DNA from: Liolophura sinensis
Taxonomy: Eukaryota > Mollusca > Polyplacophora > Chitonida > Chitonidae
DNA: 64,000 nt
Reading direction: 5' to 3'
Assembly (NCBI RefSeq): GCF_032854445.1
Contig: NC_088303.1
Span: forward strand, 36,899,501 to 36,963,500
The notes beneath the pieces are model-generated. The model did no database searches. It was given only the letters and a program-made list of their open reading frames with translations, and was not told where the DNA came from. Below are positions 10,385 through 21,621 of this stretch, piece after piece. The translations under genes and the position numbers were made by a program. Numbering within the stretch: position 1 is the stretch's first letter; each line of letters starts with the position of its first letter.

Positions 10385-10600
10385 AAAATGGTTTTGCAAC
10401 TATGCGGTCGTATGTTCAAATCCAGGTCTCACGATTTCCACCACAGCTTTAATTAAGGAGATTTGTCCGTCATACCTGCTTAAGGTCAAGGGTTTACTCC
10501 GGACTGTCCGGTTTCTTCCACCCATAAACCTGACAGCCGTCATATAAGTGAAACATTGTTGAGCACGGCCGTAAAAAGCAATGAAATGAAATCAATAAAT
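10385..10600 (+). mobile_element. SINE, degraded family 2-like copy
   Basis: A weak tRNA-like head ends in TATGTTCAAATCCAGGTC (B-box-like). It is followed by GGTTTACTCCGGACTGTCCGG, CACCCATAAACCTGACAGCC and a tail ATAAGTGAAACATTGTTGAG with ATGAAATGAAATCAATAAAT. The order matches family 2. Confidence 0.65.
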
Positions 10601-11150
10601 CAAAATGTTTTTTTTCCCAAATGGGTACGAATCCAACATGAGGTAACAAGTGGACGCATACTTATAGGTTGCCTGCTATAGACGCCTTTGTTATAGTATT
10701 ACTTCAACTTGAAGTAAGATATAATTTTAATGTTCATGCATTTAATCTTCTTAAATATAGATTGATGGTTTTTGTAATATTTTAATTTGTGCTCATGAAA
10801 AGCTGATGATAGTTTATGATGGAGATAAAATTGTATTACAAATTAGTTGAAAATTTCCTCATTAAAAGATGAGGTAACGATGAATTTTGTTTTCATTTGT
10901 CTTTGAGATACGTATGTGTAAAAGAAGTGCTGATTTGCACTCTCAAATGGCATCGTAGCCAACGAGATCCCCGACCATGGCCAGTGCATTGATCTGAAAT
11001 GGACAACCGAAAAACCACTGATTTCTATTAATCCGCTGGCAAATGACTAGTTTTCTCTAAACTTTATTTGTGTACCTCATTTTATCTTGCTATTACAAAG
11101 ATATTCCCTTTGAGCACATTCTAAGCATGTCAGCTGACTACGTGTCTGGT
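10601..11150. other. No recognisable feature
   Basis: AT-rich, with many short stops. Nothing further seen. Confidence 0.45.
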
Positions 11151-11152
11151 TG

Positions 11153-11175
11153 CCCCCCCCCCCCCCCCCCCCCCC
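11153..11175. repeat. Homopolymer C tract (23 C)
   Basis: Uninterrupted run of C flanked by GGTTG and GGTCCC. Length may be unreliable in an assembly. Confidence 0.9.
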
Positions 11176-11619
11176 GGTCCCTTAATACCCTGGGCATCTT
11201 TTCTGAGTGCTTTTGAGCACGACATCAAAGATACTACTTATACCTTTATGAGCCTCTTATCCGATAAGCACATCATGTGAAGCTATTTGTGGAGTATTTC
11301 TGGACTGTATGAAGCAATCTCCTATGATGTTAGTCAAATACGCCGCCTACCGATTTTGCTAAGTTCAATCAAATAATAAGCTTACCTCTCAACTGAGCGG
11401 CTTAAATTTTATGGCCTTTCTGAGTATCTAACGTGCAGGGTGCAGTTGTTTTTATTGTACATTTGTCGGGCGATATTTTATACCTTACTGTTACCGTGTC
11501 ATTGTCCTATATGTGCCTTCATGTACGACATCTTTGTGAAACTTGGTCCAGAAATCTGAGAAAGTCATTAGTTCTTATGACGTTGCGAGAATATATGTGT
11601 CTTGTTATATCGATTGCGA

Positions 11620-12205
11620 ACGTGTACGAATATCAGCATTGTTGCATGCGAATATTGTCTTTGTAGTATATGAATATCAGTTTGTCTGGTTTTCCAAAAT
11701 CAAATCGCATACGAATATTATATTGAATTGTGGCATGCGAATATCAGATTTGTGACATACGGTCATCAGATTGGTGGTCCACAACTATCGCATTTCAAGT
11801 GTACGAATATCAGCTTGTGGTATATGACTATCATATTTGTGGTATATGACTATCATATTTGAGTTTAATAATTAGCGGATTTGAAGTATTTGATTATCAT
11901 ACTTAGAGTGTACAAATATCAATTTGGAGGTAGGCTGCATACGATTACAGATCTGTGGTATGTAGCTAACAGATTTGTGGTATGTGGTTATCACATATGT
12001 GGTGTGCGAATATCGGATTTATGGTTTACGAATATCAAATTCGTGGCATGCGAATATCAGATTTTTGGCATAAGGCTATCAGATTTGAGGTATATGAGTA
12101 TCTGATATGTGGTATACGACTATCACATTTTGGTTATACGACGATCAGATAATCAGATGTGTACTACACGAATGTCATATATGTTGTACACGAATATCAA
12201 TAACA
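11620..12205 (+). repeat. Degenerate 22-bp minisatellite
   Basis: Units approximate GAATATCAGATTTGTGGTAT plus two bases, repeating mostly at 22-bp steps: two adjacent copies of ATTTGTGGTATATGACTATC at about 11825-11868, and a run of 22- to 23-bp units from about 12005 to 12130. About 25 units, strongly diverged, with a central gap near 11865-11990. The open frame at 11881-12105 is produced by these units. Confidence 0.8.
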
Positions 12206-13206
12206 CATGCATCTGACGCATACATGTAGTGCTCAGAGGAAGAATAGATAGTGCTATGACGTCGAGTAAAGGGTGAGGTTTGATGAGCTTTATAGTTGCG
12301 TAGGTTACATACCTGAAGTCCTATATACAGTCCTATATACCTGAAGAGCACAAGTGTTCTGTGAGCAACTTGATGCGCAGATGAACCGCATTGATATTAT
12401 ATAAATCGATATGAGATTCCCATGTAAGCCACACACCGTCAAATTCTTGTTTGTGGAGCCCCGCTCCGTGCATTGTAATTTACTGGAATATATTCCGGGA
12501 TGTCTGATATCAATTTGTATTGATTTAGTTTAACAGAGGGTCCTCATCAGTAAATCACCCATAACTATGATCGAGCGTGCAAATATATGAAGGCAGTGTA
12601 CTTAAGTACATGCGACTGTACATAGCTGATGCTTTAGGCAGCTGTTTTTACCACCAGAGGTATCTGGTGAAAACCCAGTGTTTGCAAGTGTGTCTTAAAC
12701 CCCGGGGATGGGGACTATCTGGACGACAGTCTGAAACGATCTTAGAAATAGACACCAATCGATGGTTTAGGCTTTAACTACAGGTGATCTATCAAAATGA
12801 ATCATCCCCTCAGAATATGTCACTGCTCGTGTTGACGCACTTTATCAGGCAATCTTGTAAGTGAGAGACTAGGGCAATTCGAAAATCGATTTAGGCTGCT
12901 AATTGTCCGGATTGGATTTTGAACGAGTTATGCAGGACAGTTTTCGCCAGGTAAAGTACATGTAGAAGGCATTTTGGGGTATTCGTGCAAAAAACTACGC
13001 AATGTATGCCACACTTCTAGTTTAATTCCCCATTTATATTATGGAATCGATACCCATTAAAATTTGCCCGTATTAATGTGGTTTATACCAAACAAAATTT
13101 GGGAAAAATTGTTATGGTATGTAATAAATTTTTCTATGTGCAATGCATGGAAAAATCGTCTCCAGTTTTGATATAATTGTTTCCAGCCCTTCTATGGGAT
13201 TTCCTG
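12206..13206. other. No recognisable feature
   Basis: AT-rich. A short direct repeat (AGTCCTATATACAG/CCTATATACCTGAAG) lies at about 12318-12345. A 66-codon frame at 12577-12777 has no recognisable content. Confidence 0.4.
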
Positions 13207-13353
13207 TCTGCACTTTCCGGTGTGGAGATCATACACTGTTAAAACTGAAATGTTATACATATGTTATATGTTACCAAATTTTTCACCAAATGTTATACAT
13301 CTGCACTTTCCGGTGTGGAGATCATACACTGTTAAAACTGAAATGTTATACAT
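13207..13353 (+). repeat. 93-bp tandem duplication
   Basis: TCTGCACTTTCCGGTGTGGA and the following bases through GAAATGTTATACAT occur at 13207 and again at 13300, i.e. one full 93-bp unit and a partial second unit of about 54 bp that is essentially identical. The open frame here is a product of the duplication. Confidence 0.9.
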
Positions 13354-13500
13354 AACATAATACATTAATAAAATTAAATCCAACATTTTGCCAGTGATGG
13401 AGGAGGGAAAGGTTTTAAAATCTTTACAATTCACCCCAAAAAAGTAACTTTACAAAATGCTTACAAAGGGTCGTAACTTAATACTGTCTTATGGCAAGTT

Positions 13501-13712
13501 GGGGCCTCCGTGGTAGAGAGGGCTAGTTCGCCAACACAGCGCGATGACCACGGAGCCTTCCACCAATGCGGCCGCTGTGAGTTCAAATTCAGCTCATGCT
13601 GGCTTCCCCTCCGGCCGCACGTGGAAGGTCTGGCAGCAACCTGCGGATTGTAGTACGTTTCCCCGGGCTTTGCCCAGTCCCTCCCACCATATTGCAAGAC
13701 TTTTGTACTCGC
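13501..13712 (+). mobile_element. SINE family 2, tail missing
   Basis: Starts GGGGCCTCCGTGGTAGAG and continues with GCGCGATGACCACGGAGCC, CACCAATGCGGCCGCTGTGA, GTTCAAATTCAGCTCATGC, CGGCCGCACGTGGAAGGTCT, GCAGCAACCTGCGGAT and GGGCTTTGCCCAGTCCCTCC. It loses the usual AAGTGAAATATTC...AAATAAAT tail near 13712. The B box (GTTCAAATTC) is close to consensus. Confidence 0.88.
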
Positions 13713-13921
13713 ATTTAGCATTTATCATTTTGGGGGTTGCATTTCAAGAGAGTAACCATCTAGTTCGAATAAATTCTTTCTGTCGGATTTACAAACACCG
13801 TGACAATGTGTATTGTACAGTGCTAGCTGTACTGATGCTGTGTTTGAGCGCCGTCTTGTTTATTTATTCACTTAATTTACTGATTCTTTAAAGTCTCAAT
13901 CTAGAATTTTTTTACCCTTAC

Positions 13922-14095
13922 CTATGCGGTCAGTTTTATTGATGGTGAAAACGGAGTGTCCGGGTAAACTATCGACCTTTGGCAAGCTACTTTTCAACGT
14001 GTGGCGTACAGATACGCGCCACATATTGGTGGAAGACGCTGGAAGTGTTGTTTAAAGTCACCAAGGCCCACGAACAGTGAGAGTGTGCCATATTC
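13922..14095 (+). repeat. Dispersed repeat family 4, copy 1
   Basis: Shares spaced blocks with 23945-24145: ACTTTCGGCAAG-like, CACATATTGGTGGAAGAC, and GGCCCACGA followed by an AGCAGTGAGAG-like block. Identity is patchy, so this is an old repeat of unknown class. Confidence 0.55.
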
Positions 14096-14965
14096 TCTGT
14101 CCAACTCGTCTGGGTGTTATACTGGTGGATATGGATACCATTTCAAACTTATTAAACACATTACTAATTGTTGTTGTGGGCATTTTCTCTTTGCTTATGC
14201 GTATTTCTAGATCCCATTGCACAAGTCAATACATGCGCAGTTCTAGCTTATTAACCAATTCGGTAAGGAATCCGACCAGTAAAATTCAGCATGCGACAAA
14301 GGACATGACACATCATGTCTCTTGACGTGGCATTTTCGGGTATTGTGTTAGCTGCCCAGCCACACAGATGTTATGTTTTTTTGCCCCAGCTCTAGGTGCA
14401 ATTTTGTATTGCATAAGACGCGTTCTCATTAATCGTAAAAATAAAACATTCATGTTAGTACATCAGTTACATAAGTGGCATACACATATGAGGATGTGAA
14501 AGAAGAAAGTCTCGCCTTGTTTTTTCACGCTTGCACATGAACAGCCGCATTCACTCCACTGAGTGTTTTTTTTTTTAGACATTATCATTTTTTTTTCTTT
14601 TGATAGTTGATGTATGCTGAGACCGGAAAAGTCAGAGTGATAACAAACCGTATAAATCAAATGCCATGCAAATTAGTAGGAAATTTAATTAGATGGCATG
14701 TGTATCATTAACGTGGGTAAGTTACTGGGACGTTCTTCTAAGGCCAACCGCTAAACATTAGTGGTTACCCTTGAATGAAGTTTGATCCATTGTATATGTA
14801 GTTGTTTAATCAGCGTCTCAAAACAATCAAGAACAGCAACACGAAGAACGCATAAAGCTGCTCGTCCCAGATTAAAAACATCAGAATTGTGCGTAGAGGA
14901 GACTTAAAGCGTGCATGGCCAATCCGATAATATATCGGTAACGATTTAATTTAGTTTCACGCCCA
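14096..14965. other. No recognisable feature
   Basis: Open frames at 14001-14210 and 14077-14325 lack any recognisable domain. T-tracts lie at about 14567-14600. Confidence 0.4.
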
Positions 14966-15116
14966 AGTCTTGGCTGGCACGTCTGCAGCCTCACGTTAGG
15001 AAAAGTGTTTTATACCTGGGCAGGTGCAGTGGTTCCCTTTATCAGGAAGTATAAAAGTGAAACATTATTTGAGTGTGGTGTAAACACCAATCAAATATGC
15101 AAATAAATGAATCAAC
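14966..15116 (+). mobile_element. SINE family 2, degraded 3' part
   Basis: Contains GTGGTTCCCTTTATCAGGAA, then AAGTGAAACATTATTTGAGT, GTGTAAACACCAATCAAATA and a short AAATAAATG tail, in the order of family 2. Confidence 0.7.
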
Positions 15117-15985
15117 CTTAGCTCAGTGTCTCTGGCATTTTCGCTATGACCTTTAGGTAACCTCAATGGCCGGGTGTAGACTGTAATTAGATGGGATATT
15201 TGTATTTTTTACATCATTTATTTCTGCCTGATAATCAATTCGTGCACATCGCATACCGGGTATCCTAAAAACAACAACAACGTCAGTATTCTAATCTAAA
15301 TATTCAATTGCTTATTTAATTTGCCATTTAGTGCCGTATTTGAATCTTTTTGACTGATTCAACGGCGTTCAGCTTTATTGGTGGGGAGCTCTTAGTATAC
15401 ACATATATACCACCTCTCTACGGCTGGTGCTTCACAAACCTCCTGATTGCAACCTAACAATGGAACAACGGTGCGACATTCATCAGACAACGATTGGAGA
15501 CCTGATCCTGCAAAAGACATTGGATTGTAAAAATAAAACAAACAAAAAACACACTGGCCTCTTTTGTTCCGCGGCATTGTCTGTCTGCAGCATTGTCCCT
15601 CTGCAGCATTGTCCCTCTGATCATCTGCCAGTGGGCGTTTTATGAACTAATCAACACACGTGCTATATACAAAAGAACGAAATTGACAATGCCAACAAGA
15701 GATGGCTTTGTCACTTCAAAGCGGCGTGATCTCCCTTTCTCCACTTCTTGTTTCTGTTATGGTTTTTATTTATCTGTCATTATGACAGCAACTTTTCGGT
15801 GAAGTTACGGACGGGTTTGGATGAAATTTTGTATACAGATTATCCTTGAGCCAATTCCCAATCCTTTAAGTATTGCGGTTGACCGAGATCTGGATCCCAG
15901 TTCATTTTTCTGATTATTTTTTTCAGTACTGTGATAAAACAGAAATGCGTATAGTAATTGTCTGCGAGGATTGAACAAAGGGCGT
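15117..15985. other. No clear gene; short CTGCAGCATTGTCCCT duplication
   Basis: AT-rich. CTGCAGCATTGTCCCT is repeated in tandem at about 15585-15617. The segment near 15800-15850 (GGATGAAATTTTGTATACAG) resembles phrases of degenerate tandem repeats common in invertebrate intergenic DNA. Confidence 0.4.
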
Positions 15986-16020
15986 GGTACAGGAAGGCGG
16001 AGAATCGGCCTTCCTGTACC
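15986..16020. repeat. Perfect 13-bp hairpin within the left terminus
   Basis: GGTACAGGAAGGC at 15986-15998 and GCCTTCCTGTACC at 16008-16020 are perfectly complementary with a 9-base loop. The other MITE copy lacks the right arm here (its sequence goes straight to CAGAGAGGTACG). Confidence 0.9.
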
Positions 16021-16501
16021 AAGAGGTACGATAAGAAAGTGTAAATGTCAAAATCCCAGCACACTCCTTTAAATTTTCGAATGGGAGGTATAAAACTTGA
16101 ACGAAGCACCTATAAAACTTATATGACCATATAAGAGATGGTTACTTAGATTAATAACCCGCCATAATGCACTCTCGATCCAAAACGCCAATTTTTCGTT
16201 CAAATGAGAGTCTTAATTTGCCTGTTTTCTTAATTTACAGTGTGAAGATCACGTTAATCAGAAAAATATTTTTACTGAAACTTTCATGAGTGTATTTCTA
16301 GGTGCTGTCAAAAGTTTCGTTTTGGTTAACGTGTGTCTTCATGTGTAAAACATAAACATGTCATATTTTGGCAAGTTTAAAATCATATATTTCTGCTGAA
16401 GCCTGTCAGACACCCTTCACAGTACAGTGAACTAACGAAGTCAGAGAGGAGAACAGGTTGCACAACAAAGGGGAGTTTGAATCTTTGTGGTTCTTTTTTT
16501 T

Positions 16502-16535
16502 ATGGGTCTGTTGGCGAGAGTCGCCAGAGGCCCAT
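16502..16535. repeat. Imperfect hairpin
   Basis: ATGGGTCT-GT-TGGCGA pairs with TCGCCA-G-AGGCCCAT around a GAG loop. Function unknown. Confidence 0.5.
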
Positions 16536-17279
16536 TATAGAGGCATGAAAAAATGTGAAGAAATTGCTGGAAGTAATTTCACCCAAGTACCCCATGTTAG
16601 TGCGCTTAACGAAATAGACCGTGTGTTGGGGTGAGATATTAGCTTCCTTTTGTGATGTTTTCTTCATTGTTTTATGTTTGGATTTATATGTAATGATTAT
16701 GCATTAAATAAAAATTGTAATTATCTTTGGAGCCGTGCTCTCGTTTATTATCTTTTTAACTTTATGTCGCGAAAGGTTATCGAATGGGCTTGCGCTATCA
16801 TTCGAGGGCCTACCTTAAGTGATTGCCTGTGCTAGGCGTGGCGAAATATTTACACCTTTGTGAAGTAGCCTGCTTGTGTTTAATAGCTCCTAATTGAATT
16901 TAGGTCTACCTTGCCTATAGAGCGCTTAGGTAGTCATCAAGACGGTGGAAATAGCCGTAGCATACCGGTAATGTGAAAGTTATCAGAGGGCGGATATGCC
17001 ATTTGACCTTGACCCCTTGGGTCACTGACCAATAGTTGATCTCCCCAACTGCATGAATTCCAACAAACTTATACAAAGTTTCTCATGGAATTTTGTGGAA
17101 TGGCCTCTTAATTCCATTTGCTATGTGATTAGCATTTATATATAATTCTGAGATCGAAAAAAGTTTGACAGATTAGCTAGTTGTGACTGTGTGTGCTTTT
17201 TTGAACTCATTTTCCCATTGCCCAAGTCTTTGGAGTCCGCAGCGTTGGCCAATAGCTATGCATCATTCACGTGATTGTT

Positions 17280-17400
17280 GAACCGCGCGGGCATTCTTAT
17301 AAGTAGGCGATCTCTTTTGTCGGCATGATAACACCAAGCCATTCTGCAATTAAAGTTTTACCAGGGCCAGCAGTTGTTGAGAAGTACGTACAATAATGTA
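17280..17400 (+). promoter_or_regulatory. Possible pol II promoter or LTR-like segment
   Basis: TATAAGTAGGC (TATA at 17298) follows a CCGCGCGGGC stretch and precedes CGGCATGATAACACC and an ATTAAAG polyadenylation-like hexamer within 60 bases. This compact TATA/poly(A) arrangement is typical of an LTR or of a short transcription unit. A GTAAGTG donor-like site lies at 17398. No partner LTR was found. Confidence 0.25.
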
Positions 17401-17507
17401 AGTGTCGGGAAAATTTTATTGTTAAAGTTTACATGAATAATCGTACATAAATGAATTGTTATCGTTGTTTGTATTAGGCGTAATGTTAATTCGAAAGACT
17501 TTAGTTT

Positions 17508-17846
17508 TTGAAACATGTGCGTGTGGCAATAGTCTCGACAAACTCACAGTTCGAAAATGAAACAGACTTAGTGGAGATGGCGCATAACCCTCGAACTGGA
17601 GATGACCAGCACTTCTTTCGTTTTCGCTTAGAATTCTGTACTTTAAGTGCAAGACACGTACATGAATTACGATGGTGGCTGATCAGGATTTGTTTAGAAA
17701 ACCGTGAAAAACTGTACTGTCTTCCTTCGTTTACGGGCAAGAGCGTTGCGTGTTTCAGAATAAAGTTTCCAGATGGTGGACTCGTACGTTTTTTCGTTTT
17801 GTTTGAAGTCAGGTTATCCTGTGGAGGACCAGTATCTATTATATGA
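17508..17846 (+). CDS. Orphan 112-codon ORF inside the 2.9-kb unit
   Basis: An open frame from ATG 17508 (protein MKHVRVAIVSTNSQ...) to the stop at 17844-17846. It is fairly basic and hydrophobic, with RHVHELRWWLIRICLENREK and VACFRIKFPDGGLVRFFVLF. I recognise no transposase triad, zinc finger or other domain. An equally long frame exists on the opposite strand (17501-17854), which weakens the case for either. It lies about 200 bases downstream of the TATA-like segment at 17298, so it could be an exon or remnant of the parent element's gene. It could also be chance. Confidence 0.2.
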   Translation: MKHVRVAIVSTNSQFENETDLVEMAHNPRTGDDQHFFRFRLEFCTLSARHVHELRWWLIRICLENREKLYCLPSFTGKSVACFRIKFPDGGLVRFFVLFEVRLSCGGPVSII

Positions 17847-17965
17847 TGGTTCACAACAATTTTTCACAACTATAGGTTTATTTCTCTGATGATCAACATT
17901 ATCATAATATTAAAATTGGTTAAATTTAATCTCTGGTAAACATTTTTGTTGGGGTGGGGTAGGGT

Positions 17966-17983
17966 GGGGGGGGGGGGGGGGGG
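17966..17983. repeat. G-rich tract ending in an 18-G homopolymer
   Basis: Preceded by GGGGTGGGGTAGGGT, so four or more G runs are close together and could form a G-quadruplex on the + strand. Confidence 0.85.
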
Positions 17984-18883
17984 AGTTCTTTTCCGAATCT
18001 TCTCTCGGGGCAATCTCCTTTGATGAAAGTGTTGTACCCGGTAAACAAGAGGTAGAAACCAGTGAGCTGTTGCTAAGAAAAGACCGTGAATGAAGACTAA
18101 GGCTAACTGATGACCAGTTTTATGGTATTATTCATAGAGCCTCTAAGTAGTCAGCATATTTATTTAATCCGATGCTAAAACGTTTTAGTATCTATTCTTC
18201 CGCTGTGTTCTTGTACATTTATAATCAGCCTTTGTTGGGTTTTTTTATGTTGTTGCCTACACGAATTTTTTCTTACTGTTAGAAGTTAGAAGAAAGGCAA
18301 TAGACCCATTTCACAGCTGTAGGACTCTAGTTCTTTCTTTGGAAGCAAACTTTTGCATGATTGAAGACTTAGGCCGTTTTGCGTTAAATGAGTGTTATCA
18401 TTAATTAGAATGAGTAATTGTTAAAGTATGGTATTACGTAACGTGTGGCCACTATAGCGAAATCATGCACGAATCCTTGTCGAGAGCACACGTGGTCGTC
18501 TAGCTATCACTGATATTAATATGGAAGCGGAAGTATAAGGCTGAAAGCTACATTTGTTATATATTATTTAACTAAATGGCGCAGAGCTCAGTAATTTTTC
18601 AGAGACTTAGAGTTGTGGTGAGGTGATTTTTCCCAAATCTGCACTAATGCAAAAAAGATATTTTAGTGTGACTGGAGTAGTATACCATTTTTCAATTTTT
18701 TTTCACCCAAAACATCGCTCCAGTGCTTGTTTGGAGCTTTATAAGAAGAGCAAAACAGAATTGAAAAAGAAGTGGCATTACGAGCGCGTCAACAGCTGTC
18801 ACTCACGGCTATAGTCAGTTTCGTTTCTTGCGTTGCAAATGACAATTTCTTGCACTGGGGCCAATTCCCCGCCTTACCATACC

Positions 18884-19870
18884 AGATCATATATTCATTT
18901 TGATGCTGTTTCATCCTTTTGACTGATCTGGATCAGGTAAATGTGCATAAAATTACATCCAATGTAAAAGATTGGTATATAGAAAGAGTTATGGTCGACG
19001 TGACATCCAGTCATTCATGTCATCATTTGAGATCGTAAAATAAACTGCTTAAAAACCTCTTGGTTTAGTACTTTTTTATGAAACGTGGCGCTTGCTTATG
19101 AATTTGTGCCCCTCTTATTTATTGGACATTTTTAGCTGCGAATGTTAAGCTTGTTTAGTCTTTCGCCGGGTTAGTCATCTTGGGATGGCAGCATATCATT
19201 TACCATAGGTCTCATTTCTTAACACGTGCCATTCACTTAACTATAAGAGCGTGATAGTAAAACGACGGGAAATCTTGTAGCGTGATATCGTAAGTTAGTG
19301 CAGATTTGAGCATGTTCACTTATACGATATAGAGGGCATTTGAATGGGTGGTGAAAGCGGACTACCGCCCTTTAAGGAGTGACTGACCAATAATCCTGTT
19401 TGTGGTTTTATAAGAGAGGTCATGCAGCAGGTGCAGTGGGTGACAAGGACACTTGCGTAAGGTGCATATAGTTTCGTAAACGTCGCCTGTGTGAACAGAC
19501 GAAAGGCATTCATACTCAGGAGTGATCGAACGACAGTACCAATCAGCTATTGCGAAATGCCCGTGCCCAGCGGGTCCGGATAACTGTAAATACGCTGTTT
19601 AAATCTCGGTGGTGTCATAGCCCGCAGTGCTCTGTTATTGATTGACACGGGTTATGTGATGAACCATGCTCTGTTGCCTACTTATACAGCCGATGTAGAA
19701 GTATCGAAAAAATTACACAGGTGGTGTAAGTAATTAGCAGGTAGATTGATTTGTTAATATCTTTGCTATAGCACCAGACTATGTCATCTGCCTCTTGTCA
19801 ATAATGAAAGACTGCGACTTGATAACTCGCCAGCCTTGGTTTTATGTCTGTCGTGCTGTACATAACGTTA
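18884..19870. other. No recognisable feature
   Basis: AT-rich with only short frames. Nothing shared with other parts of the window was noticed. Confidence 0.45.
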
Positions 19871-19871
19871 A

Positions 19872-20546
19872 GCGTAGATTGACCTTTCGACTGGGAGCAA
19901 CTGGGTTTTTGGAGACTGGAAGCAATTAGGAGCAACTGGGAGCATACAATCGCACGTTGCTTTTAGTCGATCTACGCGTGCTCGCGTTCACCGACAACTG
20001 CTGACTCAGCAATTGCTCGGAGTTGAACATGCTCAACTTTTCTGCAACAGTGACGCATCATGTGCATGAGTTACAGTATGAAAATGGCGACCACCGAACG
20101 ATATGTGGATTAGGCATGCAGACAAAGCATTTGACCTACATGGTTTTGTAACGAGGGAGCGGGTTATAATTAGAAATTCGTCTATCCTTTCACAAAAAGG
20201 GGTATAAATGGAAAAGTTGGAATAAAATGACAAGAAAATTTTCAAAAGAAACCTTAAATTTCGAAAGAAAAGCCTGACAGTTATATTAGACATTATATCA
20301 GTTACATCCACGTATCGTGTACAAGGCCCCCGCCATCATGCACCGGTGATAGGACAGTCGAGTTACTAAATATCTGCCCACAGTTGATGCAAGTCGCAGT
20401 CGACCTACGCGCACCGAAACTGTATCCTACTAAAAGCTGCCAGTTGCCCACGATCGGCAAACTTTTCGATGTAAGCACTACGGATACATTTGGGTCGACT
20501 GCGTCGAGTTGTACGCAGTTGCTTACGATCGCAAGTCGACCTACGC
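19872..20546. mobile_element. Fragments of an inverted-terminal element (GCGTAG termini)
   Basis: GCGTAGATTGAC at 19872 faces GTCGACCTACGC ending at 20546. Reading inward, the two ends align over about 35 bp, including AGCAACTG on both sides. Two further right-type ends lie inside: GTCGATCTACGC at 19966-19977 and GTCGACCTACGC at 20399-20410. The pattern suggests two or more nested or adjacent MITE-like copies. GGAGCAACTGGG is repeated between 19893 and 19942. No coding content is credible; the 66-codon frame 20384-20584 spans the repeats. Confidence 0.5.
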
Positions 20547-20566
20547 CTTGTACTAAGTATGGAGGT

Positions 20567-20918
20567 TTAATCGACGTAAATTAACCATGCATATTATATT
20601 AATTTGGACATTGCTAACTTAAATGGAAATATTAGACGGAATTGTAAGGAATATCGCTAATGGGTGGCGCTAAAACCAGAAAACTTAAGCTGGTTGCTGG
20701 ATGGAAAATACAGGTACAAACACAAAGCGTGAAGGTTTGATCATCGGGGCACGCTACAAAAATTTGATCACAAACTCAAGCTACAATCTTGCAGGACGTA
20801 TCAAGGGGCAACAGTGAAACCAGATGATACTAATAACAGAGTTAATGCTTAATGCATAAATAGTAAGCGTGAAAGTTTGACCATGGATCGACGTAAGTTA
20901 ACCAAGCATGCTATATTA
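20567..20918 (+). repeat. Spaced direct repeats downstream of the GCGTAG element
   Basis: ATCGACGTAAATTAACCATG at about 20567 recurs as ATCGACGTAAGTTAACCAAG at about 20886, and AAGCGTGAAGGTTTGATCAT at about 20727 recurs as AAGCGTGAAAGTTTGACCAT at about 20866. Together these indicate an old internal duplication. Confidence 0.6.
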
Positions 20919-21621
20919 ACCTGAGGATTCATTTTAACTCGAGTGACAACATTGCAGGATATAGTAATGGATAATGTGTAGCAGGTAAACGATAAGCCCA
21001 TTTGATATACTTGCAACATAGTTGCGGATAGAAAGTAAGGTAATAAATCAATACCGTAATGCGGTTATATTCGGTCATAAGACTGGACCGATGATGAATG
21101 GGTGGGCCATGGGCGGACTGACATCTCTGGGAGAGGTGAGGCTGAGACAGGGAAGAATGGGTCTGGGGTAGGGACTGTATGGTCTTCCCAAGGTAGCCCT
21201 CAAAAGATTACAGATGGTTCTTTACTAGTTTTCCGAGGAGCCAATGTATCATTCTTAAGGATGAAGGCGCGGAGTCGTGAAGAATGTGCTGAAGGATCTT
21301 GTCATGCCATGTCCTTGCTTGGAGGCGCCACTTACTTACGTCAAACATAACCGGAAAAATTCCGAGTAAAATGGAAATCAAAGAGCTGTTGTCATTTTGG
21401 ACACCTATAGTCGAAAGAGTAGCTACCTTACTGATGACTAACCACTGATCAAAGAAAGCACGTGTTCGAAAACATATGAAAAAAATTGTTGTGGCATACG
21501 GTCCTGGAATTTGACAGTGAGTTATCTTTGCGTCACAAAATGTACTGGCCAAAGACTTTGAGAATGGTACTTGTTACTTTGTCGCTTAGCGCTCAGCTTT
21601 GACAGAACAGAGCAAGGAAAC
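20919..21621. other. No recognisable gene
   Basis: Opposed open frames at 21102-21350 (+) and 21208-21552 (-) have no recognisable domain and overlap each other. Confidence 0.4.

Larger units (their letters stand above)
15986..18883 (+). mobile_element. 2.9-kb unit with MITE-like terminal inverted repeats
   Basis: The left 200 bp (15986-16190) match the left part of the 569-bp MITE at 45986-46554 (shared AGGTACGATAAGAAAGTG, AATATAAAACTTG-like and CGAAGCAC). The right 350 bp (18533-18883) match its right part (shared AGCAGCTGTCA-like, GGCTATAGTCAGTTTCG, CCCCGCCTTACCATACC). Left end GGTACAGGAAGGCGG...GGCC and right end GGCC...CCGCCTTACCATACC are inverted, about 20 of 25 bases matching. The two halves abut in the MITE with only about 25 bp unaccounted for, so the 2.3 kb between them is either the interior of a longer parent element or a later insertion into a MITE. 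No target-site duplication is apparent. Confidence 0.6.

Noticed and set aside
11620-12205. CRISPR-like array
   Set aside because: Units are contiguous and diverged with no spacers, and the sequence is eukaryotic. The same holds for the arrays at 46781, 60173 and 25068.
17501-17854. A 117-codon minus-strand ORF
   Set aside because: It mirrors the plus-strand frame at 17508-17846 and has no domain. The plus frame was kept only as a weak candidate because a TATA-like element lies upstream of it.
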